DNA from: JAEDHM01 sp964368645
GTDB taxonomy: Bacteria; Bacillota; Clostridia; Christensenellales; CAG-1252
Direction: 5' to 3'
NCBI GenBank assembly: GCA_964368645.1
Contig: CAYJBY010000021.1
Span: 1-52,869, forward strand
DNA: 52,869 nucleotides
Positions 42,561-51,341 of this stretch are shown piece after piece. The position numbers and the translations under genes were made by a program. The first letter of the stretch is position 1; the number at the start of each line of letters is the position of its first letter. Under the pieces are notes generated by a model. That model was not told the origin of the DNA. It did no database searches and was given only the letters and a program-made list of their open reading frames with translations.

Positions 42561-42588
42561 ATATTAAAATCCGTATTTTTTATGCCAA
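42561..42588 (-). promoter_or_regulatory. spmAB promoter with almost no leader
   Basis: Minus strand: TTGGCA (42588-42583), a 16-bp spacer, TAATAT (42566-42561). Transcription would begin 3-4 nt before the ATG at 42550. Confidence 0.5.
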
Positions 42589-42592
42589 TCGC

Positions 42593-42622
42593 TTGAAAGT
42601 ATGCCTCTCCAGAGAGTAAAAT
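42593..42622 (+). promoter_or_regulatory. promoter of the ACT/UPF0210/SDR operon
   Basis: TTGAAA (42593-42598), an 18-bp spacer, TAAAAT (42617-42622). It lies back to back with the spmAB promoter. Confidence 0.55.
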
Positions 42623-42651
42623 AAAACAATCAGACTTCGGAGGATTTTCAG

Positions 42652-42921
42652 GTGAAAGTCATTATTACGGTATTCGGCAACGACAAGGTTGGCATATTAG
42701 CTATGGTTTGCAGTTTTTTGGCAAAGCACAACATCAACATAGAGGACATTTCTCAAACTGTTATGAAGGGCAGTTTCAATATGATTATGAGAGTGGACGT
42801 CAGCGAATCGGGTATGACCTTATCCGAGCTTGCAAGCGCAATCGGCAAGGAGGGCGAGGCTAACGGAGTGGATATTTCCTTAAGACACGAGGATTTGTTC
42901 AACGCTATGCACCGTATTTGA
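42652..42921 (+). CDS. UPF0237-type ACT-domain protein
   Basis: An 89-residue single ACT domain starting at GTG (42652) after GGAGGATTTTCA. The opening KVIITVFGNDKVGILAMV and NINIEDISQTVMKGSFNMIMRVD are typical of the small stand-alone UPF0237 ACT proteins, which probably bind an amino acid. It is paired with the UPF0210 gene 2 bp downstream, the usual arrangement of these two families in Bacillota. The ligand is unknown; a regulatory role is inferred. Confidence 0.9.
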   Translation: MKVIITVFGNDKVGILAMVCSFLAKHNINIEDISQTVMKGSFNMIMRVDVSESGMTLSELASAIGKEGEANGVDISLRHEDLFNAMHRI

Positions 42922-42923
42922 TT

Positions 42924-44273
42924 ATGCTTAACGATTTTGACATTATAGACACCATCAATATGATTAAAAGTCAGCATCTTGACGTTCGCTGTATCACAAT
43001 GGGCGTTTCCTTGTTCGACTGTATCGATCCCGACGGCAAAAAATGCGCCGCCAAAATTTACGATAAGATTACGCGCTACGCCGACAATCTGGTGAGAGTG
43101 GGCGAGGATATTGCCGCAAAATACGGTATTCCCGTGGTAAACAAAAGAGTTTCCGTCACTCCTATATCCCTTGTGGGGCAGGCAAGCGGCGACTACCTGA
43201 CCATTGCGAAAGCCTTGGACAAGGCGGCTCTTGCCACAGGTATCGACTTTATCGGCGGCTATACCGCACTTGTACAGAAGGGTATGAGCGCGAAGGAAAG
43301 CGATTTTATCGACACCATTCCCGAGGCTTTGGCGCAGACGCTTAAGGTCTGCTCCTCGGTCAACGTGGCAAGCACCAGAGCAGGTATCAATATGGACGCG
43401 GTTTATAAAATGGGCAAGGTCGTCAAAAAGGCGGCGGAGCTTACCGCGGACCGCTCCTGCATAGGCTGTGCCAAGCTGGTGGTTTTCGCCAACGCGGTAG
43501 AGGATAATCCCTTTATGGCAGGGGCGTTTAACGGCACGGGCGAGGGCGATAAGGTGATTAACGTAGGCGTCAGCGGCCCCGGTGTGGTGAAAGCCGCGCT
43601 GGAAAAGGTGAACGGAGATTTGACCGAGGTTGCCGAGTGCGTGAAGAAAACCGCCTTTAAGGTGACGAGAGTTGGACAGTTGGTTGCCAAGGAAGCGGCT
43701 CAAATGTTAGGCGCGTCCTTCGGAATCGTGGATTTGTCCTTAGCCCCCACTCCTGCGGTGGGCGATTCTGTGGCTTGGATACTGGAGGAGATGGGCTTGG
43801 AGAGAGTTGGCTGTCACGGCACCACCGCGGCTCTTGCGCTCCTTAACGACGCTGTGAAAAAGGGCGGCGTTATGGCAAGCTCCCACGTGGGCGGCTTGTC
43901 GGGCGCGTTTATCCCCGTCAGCGAGGACATAGGTATGATTAATTCCGCCGCGGCAAGGGGTATCACCCTTGACAAGCTGGAGGCTATGACCGCGGTTTGC
44001 AGCGTGGGTATCGATATGGTGGCTATACCCGGCGACACCTCGGCAGAGGTGATTTCCGCTATGATAGCGGACGAGATTTCAATCGGTGTGGTTAATAACA
44101 AAACCACCGCCGTGAGAGTTATCCCCGTAGAGGGCGGCAAGGCAGGCGACACCGTGGAGTTCGGCGGTCTTTTGGGCAGAGCGCCCATTATGCCCGTGAA
44201 CAGCGGCGATCCCTCCGTCTTCGTGAAGAGGGGCGGCAGAGTGCCTGCTCCCATTCACAGCAACCGCAACTGA
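42924..44273 (+). CDS. UPF0210 / DUF711 (PFL-like) protein
   Basis: A 449-residue cytosolic protein. The ATG at 42924 is preferred over the TTG at 42918, which overlaps the previous stop. Family features include FDIIDTINMIKSQHLDVRCITMGVSLFDC, FIGGYTALVQKG, CSSVNVASTRAGINMDAV and GVSGPGVVKAA. The fold is related to pyruvate formate-lyase/anaerobic ribonucleotide reductase barrels, but no C-terminal glycyl-radical motif is visible here. The biochemical activity is unknown. The stop overlaps the SDR start (TGATG). Confidence 0.9.
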   Translation: MLNDFDIIDTINMIKSQHLDVRCITMGVSLFDCIDPDGKKCAAKIYDKITRYADNLVRVGEDIAAKYGIPVVNKRVSVTPISLVGQASGDYLTIAKALDKAALATGIDFIGGYTALVQKGMSAKESDFIDTIPEALAQTLKVCSSVNVASTRAGINMDAVYKMGKVVKKAAELTADRSCIGCAKLVVFANAVEDNPFMAGAFNGTGEGDKVINVGVSGPGVVKAALEKVNGDLTEVAECVKKTAFKVTRVGQLVAKEAAQMLGASFGIVDLSLAPTPAVGDSVAWILEEMGLERVGCHGTTAALALLNDAVKKGGVMASSHVGGLSGAFIPVSEDIGMINSAAARGITLDKLEAMTAVCSVGIDMVAIPGDTSAEVISAMIADEISIGVVNNKTTAVRVIPVEGGKAGDTVEFGGLLGRAPIMPVNSGDPSVFVKRGGRVPAPIHSNRN

Positions 44274-44974
44274 TGAAAACGGTTTTCGTAACAGGCGCGT
44301 CGGGCGGTATCGGCGGCGCGGCGGCAAGGCTTTTCGGAGAGAGGGGCTATTCTGTGGCGGTGGGATACTACCGTAATTGCGACGCGGCGGCGGAGCTGTG
44401 CGCGGAACTTGCCAATTCGGGGGTTTTCGCGGTGCCCGTAAGAGCGGATTTGTCCGATTACCGCAGTGCGCAGGAGGCGATAGAGCGGATACTCAAGGTT
44501 TTCCCTCGGGTGGACGTCCTTATTAATAACGCAGGCGTGGACGCGAAAGGGCTTTTGATGGACGTGACGGAGGAGGCGTGGCGCAAGGTTATAGACTGCA
44601 ACTTGTCCTCGGCTTTTTACTGCACCAAGTTCGTACTGCCGTCAATGCTGAAAGAGGGCAAGGGCAGTATAGTCAACGTGTCCTCGGTGTGGGGCGTTAA
44701 GGGCGGCAGCTGCGAAGCGGCGTATTCGGCGGCGAAGGCAGGGCTGATAGGACTGACCAAGGCTCTTGCCAAGGAGCTTAAGGGTACGGTCAGAGTCAAC
44801 TGCGTAGCTCCCGACATCACGGATACCAAAATGAACGACAATCTGACGGAAGAGGAGAAGAACGCCTACGCCGCTAAGACCAAGGCGAAGCGGCTTTTGA
44901 CTCCTTTCGAGGTGGCTGAAGCGGTGTTTTCTCTGGCTGAAAGCGGAAAAACAGGTAAAATCGTGAGGATTTAG
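44273..44974 (+). CDS. short-chain dehydrogenase/reductase (FabG-like)
   Basis: A 233-residue NAD(P)-dependent oxidoreductase. It has the Rossmann motif TGASGGIG (7-14), NNAG, and the catalytic Ser-Tyr-Lys set (NVSSVWG...AAYSAAKAGL). It looks like 3-oxoacyl-ACP reductase but is slightly short at the C-terminus (ends GKTGKIVRI). It is translationally coupled to UPF0210 by the TGATG overlap. With no other fatty-acid genes nearby, a FabG role is uncertain; the substrate may belong to whatever pathway UPF0210 serves. Confidence 0.88.
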   Translation: MKTVFVTGASGGIGGAAARLFGERGYSVAVGYYRNCDAAAELCAELANSGVFAVPVRADLSDYRSAQEAIERILKVFPRVDVLINNAGVDAKGLLMDVTEEAWRKVIDCNLSSAFYCTKFVLPSMLKEGKGSIVNVSSVWGVKGGSCEAAYSAAKAGLIGLTKALAKELKGTVRVNCVAPDITDTKMNDNLTEEEKNAYAAKTKAKRLLTPFEVAEAVFSLAESGKTGKIVRI

Positions 44975-45117
44975 TCCTCGGTGCTATCACAAAAACTTAT
45001 AACACGGCGGTTTTTCGGGCTGTTTTCGCGGTACGGCGGCGGAAAACGTCCGTTTGCGGCGAAAAAGCGGTATCCCCGTTGAAAAACAGGGCGGATACGT
45101 AAAAAACAAAAACAGAT

Positions 45118-45156
45118 TCGGGCTTTTTCTTTCGGGAAGAAACCCTTTTTTTATCT
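45118..45156 (+). terminator. probable terminator after the SDR gene
   Basis: GGG, CT, then TTTTTCTTTC faces GGGAAGAAACCC and a T run. The rest of 44975-45437 holds a second promoter-like block (TTGCAG...TTTGTTATAAT, 45298-45325) and no gene. Confidence 0.5.
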
Positions 45157-45437
45157 GTTTTTCCTCAAATCGGGGTTAAGCTTTCGGATTTTTTCGGCGA
45201 ATTTCGTCTTCACGAACCGCCCGTTTGCGATTTTCGGGTAAATTCAGGGCGCAGGGAAAGAAGCTTGCAGACTCTCACTTTCCTTTCACAAGAAAAATTG
45301 CAGTTTGTTTGGGTTTGTTATAATTCGTTATCGTTTGAACGGAAAAACCGTGGCAGAAAAAACAAAAAAGCTATAATTTATTCGGATAATACATTAAATT
45401 TTCGTAAGAAACAATTATTAAATTTTTAACTTTGCCC

Positions 45438-45466
45438 TTGACACTTTCTAAAATATATATTAATAT
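45438..45466 (+). promoter_or_regulatory. promoter and 5' hairpin of the large surface protein
   Basis: TTGACA (45438-45443) then a long AT-rich -10 region (TAATAT at 45461-45466, with overlapping TATATT). The leader has GCGCGT (45484-45489) paired with ACGCGC (45501-45506). Confidence 0.7.
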
Positions 45467-45531
45467 ATTATACGAGAGTATATGCGCGTATTCATTTCTC
45501 ACGCGCGAAAAATTTTGAAGGAGGCATTGTT

Positions 45532-48500
45532 ATGACTAAGACCAAGAAAGCAGTTTTAATCAGCGGCGGTATAGCTGCGGTTGCTGTTATCGTTGTGGTT
45601 GCGTTAGCGATTGCCGGTGTGTTCGGCGGTAAGACCTTTACCCCCGAGACTCAAGCCATTGCCGAGAGCGCGTCAAGCGTTCAGGTGTTCCGTGGTTTGG
45701 GAACGGATGCGGAGTTCGTTATTAACTCCACCGCAGCCGTCACCGCGCAGAATTACAGCAACTACGTTATCGTATCTTACGACGGAGATGCTGTCGAACT
45801 GAAAGTTACCGATTACGGCGACAAGAAGTACGGCATTACCGCGAAGAACGGTTTCGTTGCAGGTAACGCATACGCCATCAACCTTTTCAGCGGCGCAAGC
45901 TTTGCGGCGAAGGACTACGAGGGACTTAATTCTTTCGTTTTCACTATTGCCAAACCCGAGGCTGAAGTTACGGTTATGAACGCCAACGCGATTCATTACG
46001 CGGACTACTCCATCAGCGCAGTTAAGAACGCTCAGGACGTAAGCGTGATTTACGCAGGCAATAACGCAGTAGGCGCAATAGAGTATCTTACCACCAACGA
46101 AGAGGACGGTGCGTATATCATCACTCTTAACGGCGCAGACGGCTACAAGCAGGACGGCGTTCTCGTTTTCGAGAGCAAGGATACGATAATCTTCGGTGAT
46201 TCCACCAACGGTTCTTCCTTTAAGATAGAGTCCTACGATATAGCCGGCGGCAACGTAATCCTCAACGTCAAGGACGCAGAACTTGCGGACGTGTATTCCG
46301 AGCTTAACGTCAATAAGACGCTGGAACTTAGCGAGGATATCGTCACCATCGACGAGGAAGCTACCATCAACAGCATTATGAATTCCGATTTCGTTATGGA
46401 AGCGGGCGCAATGCTTTTCGGCAAAGAGTGGAAGCCTAACGACAACGTCAGCATTAAGCTTGACTTCAAGCTTAACGACGACAACATCGGCGTAGATATC
46501 ATTCTTACCTTCAAGAATTTGGGCAAGAACGATATGGGCAGTATCACCCTTAAGGTTGCCAACACCATCGCGGTTGATCCTTCCGTCAATATCCAGAAGG
46601 ATCCCACCCAGTTCGAGTTCGCTTGCGATATGAATTTGGTTTCCAAGGTCAGCGCCAGCTTTACACTCGGCAAGACTTGGGAAGACGCGGCTACCGCTAC
46701 CCAGCTTATCAACAAGCTCGCAGGTATCGCAGGTAAGAGCATCGACGACGGCAAGACGTTTATGAAGTGGTCAATTCCTATAGGTACTCTTCCCATTTGC
46801 ATCGATTACGAGATGGGCTTTGAGATTTCCTTCGGCTTTGTCGGCACCGTAGGCGTTGAAGCTACCAACACCTTCGACACCACCTTCGGCGTTGTTTACG
46901 TCAACAAGAAGATGAGCGGTTACGGCAACTACGAGAACGATTTCGACCTCAGCAGCTTGACCTTACAGGGCATTGCGGAAGCTAAGGCTGGTATCACCAA
47001 CTCCATCGGCATCAGCGCATACGGCGTTATCGGTGTGGATTTGGGCGTAGCAGTCGGCGCATACTTCGATTTGGGCGGCAAGTTCGCGCTTAATTGCGAC
47101 GACTTGGTTGCAGGTAAGTTCACCACTGGTGCGGCTTATCACACCGAGGCAGGTATCTACCTCTCCCTCAAGATTGAAGGCAAGATTTTAACCAAAGAGA
47201 TCGCAGAGAAAGAGCTTCTTTACAAGAAGTGGGCTTTGTGGGAGGCAGGCTACCGCTATCTTCCTACCGAGTTCGTTAAGAACACCATCACCAACGAGAT
47301 GAACGAGAAGATCGACACCGTTGACGAGATTATTTACCTCAACAGCGCGTACACCTACCTTACCGGATTCAAGGCTAAGGCTTACGACCTCAAGTTCAAC
47401 AAGCTGGACGACGACACCAACTTCAAGGTCGGCGAAGTCACGATGGACTGGGATCAGTTCGATTACGCTTTATTGGGCGACGCGGCTAACTACATCACCT
47501 TAGACGGCAACAAGATTACCTCTAATCCCGACGTAAGCGGCAGCTTCAACGCTCAGATTCAGGTAACCTCCAAGACCAACAAGGCAGTTACCAAGGTTAT
47601 CACCGTTAAGAAAATGCCCGAGGCTCCCACCGCTACCGCTACTACCGCCACCTACAACGTGGACGAGGGCGGCGACGTGACCTTCGACGTTCAGCTCAAC
47701 AACGCTAAGTTCATCAAGCTGATCACCGCTAACGGCATCAACGCAGGACAGTACGCCTTAGTTGACAACACCCTGACCGTTAAGGCTGATTACCTCAGCA
47801 CCTTGAAGGCAGGCAGCACTCAGGCTATTACCTTCGAGAGCAACAAGGGCAACCTTAACCTCTTCATCGAGTGCTACAGCGAAAAGGCAGTAGAGATTGC
47901 TGACAACACCTTTACCTTTGACAAGGCTAATCCCGTAAGCGCAACCTTCGCGGTTAAGACTTTCGGCAATACCATCACCTCCGTTGACGGCGGCGCACAG
48001 TATCAGGTTAGCGGCGACAAGCTGGTTATCTACGGCGCATATCTCAATGATTTGGCTGTCGGCGAATATACTTATAAGGTTTACTCCTCCAACAACACCA
48101 CCGCAGAAGTTACCGTTACGGTTACGGACAGCCGTGTTGCTGAATTGGCGGTTAATGCCTTCAACTACAACAAGAACTCCGGCAACGGCTTGAACGTGGC
48201 TGTCAGCCTTTACGCAGACACCTTCGTTAAGCTGGCTAAGAGCGGCAATCAGGTCAGCGCAACCGACTGCACCTATAACGCAAGCAAGGGTATCCTGACT
48301 ATCGGTGCCTCTTATATGAAAAAGCTTGCTACGGGTGTTTCTCAGTTCACCATCACCACAGGCAAGACCGTTCTCGGCTTCACCGTTAACGTAAGCGATA
48401 CGACCAACGCGGTTATCTTCACCGAGACTGCTAAGGCTTACGACAAGGCGGCTGGCGGCAACGTGACCTTCGCTTACACCAAGATCGGCGCAGGTATCGT

Positions 48501-49908
48501 TGAGGTTGGCGATTACGAGATCGACGGCAGACAGATTATCTTCTCCGAAGCTTTCGTTAAGGCTTTGACCAACGGCGCTAACGTATTCACAGTCAACGGA
48601 CAGGACTTGGTTATCAACGTAACCAACACCACCGCTCCCACCGTTAAGGTTTCCGACCTCTCCTTCAATAAGGGTAATCCTGTGGACGTTGTTATCGACG
48701 TTGACTTACAGGACGCTTCCTTCGTCGGCGTGGACGGCATCAGCGCGGCGGATTACACCTTCGCTAATGGCAAGCTTACCATTGCGGCGGCGGCTTTCGA
48801 GGCTATGCCTTACGGCTTGAACAAGCTCGTAGTCAACACCTCTGTCAACGCTTTCTCCTTCAGCGTTGACGTGTATGACTCCCGTGTTGTGGAAGTCGGT
48901 ACAACGATTTACAACGTAAAGACCAACGGTGCCAACGACCTGACCGTGGACGTGACTCTGTATGATGCGGAAGTCCTCTCCATCAGCGGCAACGGTATCC
49001 GTGCAATCAACTATCGTTACAGCAACGGCGTTATCACCTTTGCTAACGAGTACACCTTCAGCCTTGCGGCAGGCGGTTACAGCTACACTCTTAAGACCAG
49101 CGAGGGCGATTACACCTTCGGCGTTAACATCGAGGGCAAGCTTACTTCCTACGACGACATCGGCAACGGCACGATTGCTAATCCTTACCTCATCTACACC
49201 TATGCTCAGCTCAAGAGCTTGGCAGACGCTTCCAAGAACAGCGACTTCGCAGGCAAGTATATCACGCTTAACAGCGACGTAGAATGCGACACCGCGGCTA
49301 TCACTCCTATCGGCAACGAGGACAACAAGTTCGCAGGCACCTTCAACGGCAACGGTTACAGCATCAAGAAGGTCGCAATCAACGCGGTTGCCGACGACTT
49401 CACAGGCTTGTTCAGCTACATCGCAGGCAACGGCACGGTCAAGAACCTGATCGTAGAAGACGCTAAGGTCAGCTTCAGCGATAACGGCGCAGTAGGCGCA
49501 GGTATCATTGCAGGAGCTAACTACGGCACCATCTCCAACGTCAAGGTTATCGGCGGCGCAATCGACGCTACTTCCAAGTCTTGGATAGGTAACACCTACT
49601 TCAGCGTAGGCGGTATCGCAGGCTACAACGCAGGCAATATCGACGACGTTGACGTTGAGATCGTTATCAATGCCACCATCAAGGGCAAGAGCATCATCGG
49701 TATCGAGCTTTCCAAGCTTATCTTCAAGAAGTCTTACATCAACGTAGGCGCAGTAGTAGGTTACGCTTATAGCGGCACCGTTACCAACGCTTATGCAGAG
49801 GGCAAGATTACTGCTACCGCTCCCACCAACAATATCGCCAACAACGGTGTTTACGGTGAGAAGGAAAGCACAGCCAACGTGGACGGCAACTTCGTTATCG
49901 TAGGCTAA
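45532..49908 (+). CDS. large repeat-rich surface protein
   Basis: 1458 residues behind GAAGGAGG. An N-terminal membrane anchor (8-32, KKAVLISGGIAAVAVIVVVALAI) leads to an unassigned beta-rich region (about 40-690). About six Ig-like repeats of roughly 84 residues each follow (701-1203). Each has an FxxxxxNx(V/L)xVxV start, a 'Y.y..g.LtI.a.yl..L..G' middle and a VxVxDS/N end, resembling X2-type modules. Residues 1203-1458 resemble GLUG-type adhesin repeats (GNGTIANPYLIYTYAQLKSL, FAGTFNGNGYSIKKV, GTVKNLIVEDA). There is no LPXTG or C-terminal anchor, so it is tethered by its N-terminus. It is probably an adhesin or structural surface protein. Confidence 0.85.
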   Translation: MTKTKKAVLISGGIAAVAVIVVVALAIAGVFGGKTFTPETQAIAESASSVQVFRGLGTDAEFVINSTAAVTAQNYSNYVIVSYDGDAVELKVTDYGDKKYGITAKNGFVAGNAYAINLFSGASFAAKDYEGLNSFVFTIAKPEAEVTVMNANAIHYADYSISAVKNAQDVSVIYAGNNAVGAIEYLTTNEEDGAYIITLNGADGYKQDGVLVFESKDTIIFGDSTNGSSFKIESYDIAGGNVILNVKDAELADVYSELNVNKTLELSEDIVTIDEEATINSIMNSDFVMEAGAMLFGKEWKPNDNVSIKLDFKLNDDNIGVDIILTFKNLGKNDMGSITLKVANTIAVDPSVNIQKDPTQFEFACDMNLVSKVSASFTLGKTWEDAATATQLINKLAGIAGKSIDDGKTFMKWSIPIGTLPICIDYEMGFEISFGFVGTVGVEATNTFDTTFGVVYVNKKMSGYGNYENDFDLSSLTLQGIAEAKAGITNSIGISAYGVIGVDLGVAVGAYFDLGGKFALNCDDLVAGKFTTGAAYHTEAGIYLSLKIEGKILTKEIAEKELLYKKWALWEAGYRYLPTEFVKNTITNEMNEKIDTVDEIIYLNSAYTYLTGFKAKAYDLKFNKLDDDTNFKVGEVTMDWDQFDYALLGDAANYITLDGNKITSNPDVSGSFNAQIQVTSKTNKAVTKVITVKKMPEAPTATATTATYNVDEGGDVTFDVQLNNAKFIKLITANGINAGQYALVDNTLTVKADYLSTLKAGSTQAITFESNKGNLNLFIECYSEKAVEIADNTFTFDKANPVSATFAVKTFGNTITSVDGGAQYQVSGDKLVIYGAYLNDLAVGEYTYKVYSSNNTTAEVTVTVTDSRVAELAVNAFNYNKNSGNGLNVAVSLYADTFVKLAKSGNQVSATDCTYNASKGILTIGASYMKKLATGVSQFTITTGKTVLGFTVNVSDTTNAVIFTETAKAYDKAAGGNVTFAYTKIGAGIVEVGDYEIDGRQIIFSEAFVKALTNGANVFTVNGQDLVINVTNTTAPTVKVSDLSFNKGNPVDVVIDVDLQDASFVGVDGISAADYTFANGKLTIAAAAFEAMPYGLNKLVVNTSVNAFSFSVDVYDSRVVEVGTTIYNVKTNGANDLTVDVTLYDAEVLSISGNGIRAINYRYSNGVITFANEYTFSLAAGGYSYTLKTSEGDYTFGVNIEGKLTSYDDIGNGTIANPYLIYTYAQLKSLADASKNSDFAGKYITLNSDVECDTAAITPIGNEDNKFAGTFNGNGYSIKKVAINAVADDFTGLFSYIAGNGTVKNLIVEDAKVSFSDNGAVGAGIIAGANYGTISNVKVIGGAIDATSKSWIGNTYFSVGGIAGYNAGNIDDVDVEIVINATIKGKSIIGIELSKLIFKKSYINVGAVVGYAYSGTVTNAYAEGKITATAPTNNIANNGVYGEKESTANVDGNFVIVG

Positions 49909-49945
49909 AGCTTAGGACAATAGCGGACAACACCGCTAAATATCA

Positions 49946-49980
49946 AAAGGGCGTGGGCTGTTAAAGCACACGCCTTTTTT
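49946..49980 (+). terminator. terminator of the large surface protein
   Basis: AGGGCGTG faces CACGCC around a GGCTGTTAAAG loop, followed by seven Ts. Confidence 0.85.
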
Positions 49981-49986
49981 TATATC

Positions 49987-50262
49987 ACCCCACAACAACA
50001 CTACGTGTTTTTGCGGGGAACCCCGGGAAGAAAGTCGGGCTTTGGAGAAAGAAAGTGGGGCTTTGGAGGAAGGCGGTAGTCTGTTAAAGGGAGAAAGTTG
50101 AACAATTGAGAATCCACCCCACGAACCCACCCCACCCCGACTGTCATTCTGAGGAGCAATCTATTGTGACGAAGAATCTCGCGTTTACGCGCCCCTAACG
50201 GAACAATTAACGTGTAAATCTAAGGAATGACTTATCACTGACTAAGAATCTCGCGTTTACGC
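49987..50262. repeat. R2 palindrome, one R1 and one decayed R1
   Basis: 49987-50026: R2 (CCCCACAACAACAC/GTGTTTTTGCGGGG). 50142-50191: R1 (arm CAAT/ATTG, tail CGCGTTTACGCG). 50219-50262: a degenerate copy keeping ATGACTTATCACTGAC, AAGAATCTCGC and its tail. Confidence 0.75.
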
Positions 50263-50321
50263 GCTTTCCCGTTCCCACCGAGTGCAATTATTAATCCGCA
50301 CCGCACAATTTGCCGCGGTGC

Positions 50322-50350
50322 TTGACTATTTACCCTCGGCGTATTATTAT
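50322..50350 (+). promoter_or_regulatory. cysK-mnmA promoter with palindromic 5' end
   Basis: TTGACT (50322-50327), a 17-bp spacer, TATTAT (50345-50350). At the predicted start lies the near-palindrome ATATGCGTACGTACGTGTAT (50355-50374). Confidence 0.75.
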
Positions 50351-50459
50351 ATGGATATGCGTACGTACGTGTATGCGCGTGAGGTACGGCGTTACGGTTA
50401 GGCGTTTTGCAACGCCGCCGTGAGGACTGTATTGCGACGTTTCTCCGCAGGAGGTTATT

Positions 50460-51341
50460 ATGGATTTACCCAATTCGCTAAAAATTATCGGCAACACGCC
50501 CCTTATTTATCTGGACGAGTTTAACGGCTGTCGTCTTTTCGGCAAGCTGGAAAGCGTCAATCCGGCAGGCAGTATCAAGGACAGAGTAGCCTTGTACCTA
50601 GTTGTCAATGCCTTGGAAAAAGGCTTGGTTAAGGAAGGCGATACCATTATCGAGCCTACCAGCGGCAACACAGGCATAGGACTTGCTTACGTGGCGAGAG
50701 AGCTTAATCTCAAAGCGGTTATGGTAATGCCCGACAATATGAGCAAGGAGCGTATCGCTTTTATCGAAAAATACGGCGGCGAGGTGGTGCTGACCAAGGC
50801 AAGCGAGGGTATGCAAGGCTCTGTTGCCAAGGCTCGCGAGCTTGTCCGCAAGCTAAAAGGTTATATGCCCGACCAATTCAACAATCCCGTGTGCCGCAGG
50901 GCGCATTTTGAAACCACCGCTCCCGAAATATTCAAGGAACTGCCCACTGCTAACTATATCGTTGGCGGCGTTGGTTGCGGCGGCACGGTTATGGGAATAT
51001 CCGATTATATTCGCGCCAACGGCTTAACCGCCGAGGTTTACGGCGTCGAGCCTGCGGCGAGCAGAGTTTTGCGCGGCGGCGAGTTCGCCCCCCACAAAAT
51101 ACAGGGAATAGGGGCGAATTTTGTACCCGGAATAATGGAAGTGGAATTGCTTAACGGCATTTTGCCCGTGACGGACGAGGACGCCTTCAACGGCAAGGCG
51201 GAGCTTATGGAAAGCTACAAGGTCTTTTGCGGCATATCCTCGGGCGCGGCTTTTGCGGCAGGCAAGGCCCTTTCAAAAAGCGTTTCCAAGGGCGATATAG
51301 TGGTGATTTTGCCGGACAGCGGCAACAGGTACGTTTCGTGA
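50460..51341 (+). CDS. cysK: cysteine synthase (O-acetylserine sulfhydrylase)
   Basis: A PLP enzyme making L-cysteine from O-acetylserine and sulfide. At 293 residues it is a little shorter than typical CysK (about 305-320). It has the PLP lysine K40 in NPAGSIKDR, the phosphate/substrate loop PTSGNTG (66-72), a Gly-rich VGGVGCGGTVMG loop and the C-terminal GISSGAAF. AGGAGG is 6 bp before the ATG. Its last codons overlap the mnmA start by 4 bp. Cystathionine beta-synthase-like or CysM activity cannot be excluded by sequence. Confidence 0.93.
   Translation: MDLPNSLKIIGNTPLIYLDEFNGCRLFGKLESVNPAGSIKDRVALYLVVNALEKGLVKEGDTIIEPTSGNTGIGLAYVARELNLKAVMVMPDNMSKERIAFIEKYGGEVVLTKASEGMQGSVAKARELVRKLKGYMPDQFNNPVCRRAHFETTAPEIFKELPTANYIVGGVGCGGTVMGISDYIRANGLTAEVYGVEPAASRVLRGGEFAPHKIQGIGANFVPGIMEVELLNGILPVTDEDAFNGKAELMESYKVFCGISSGAAFAAGKALSKSVSKGDIVVILPDSGNRYVS

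Noticed and set aside
51227..51337. N-terminal extension of MnmA inside cysK
   Set aside because: The family starts just before the PP-loop, and the GTG at 51338 gives the right length and a 4-bp coupling overlap.
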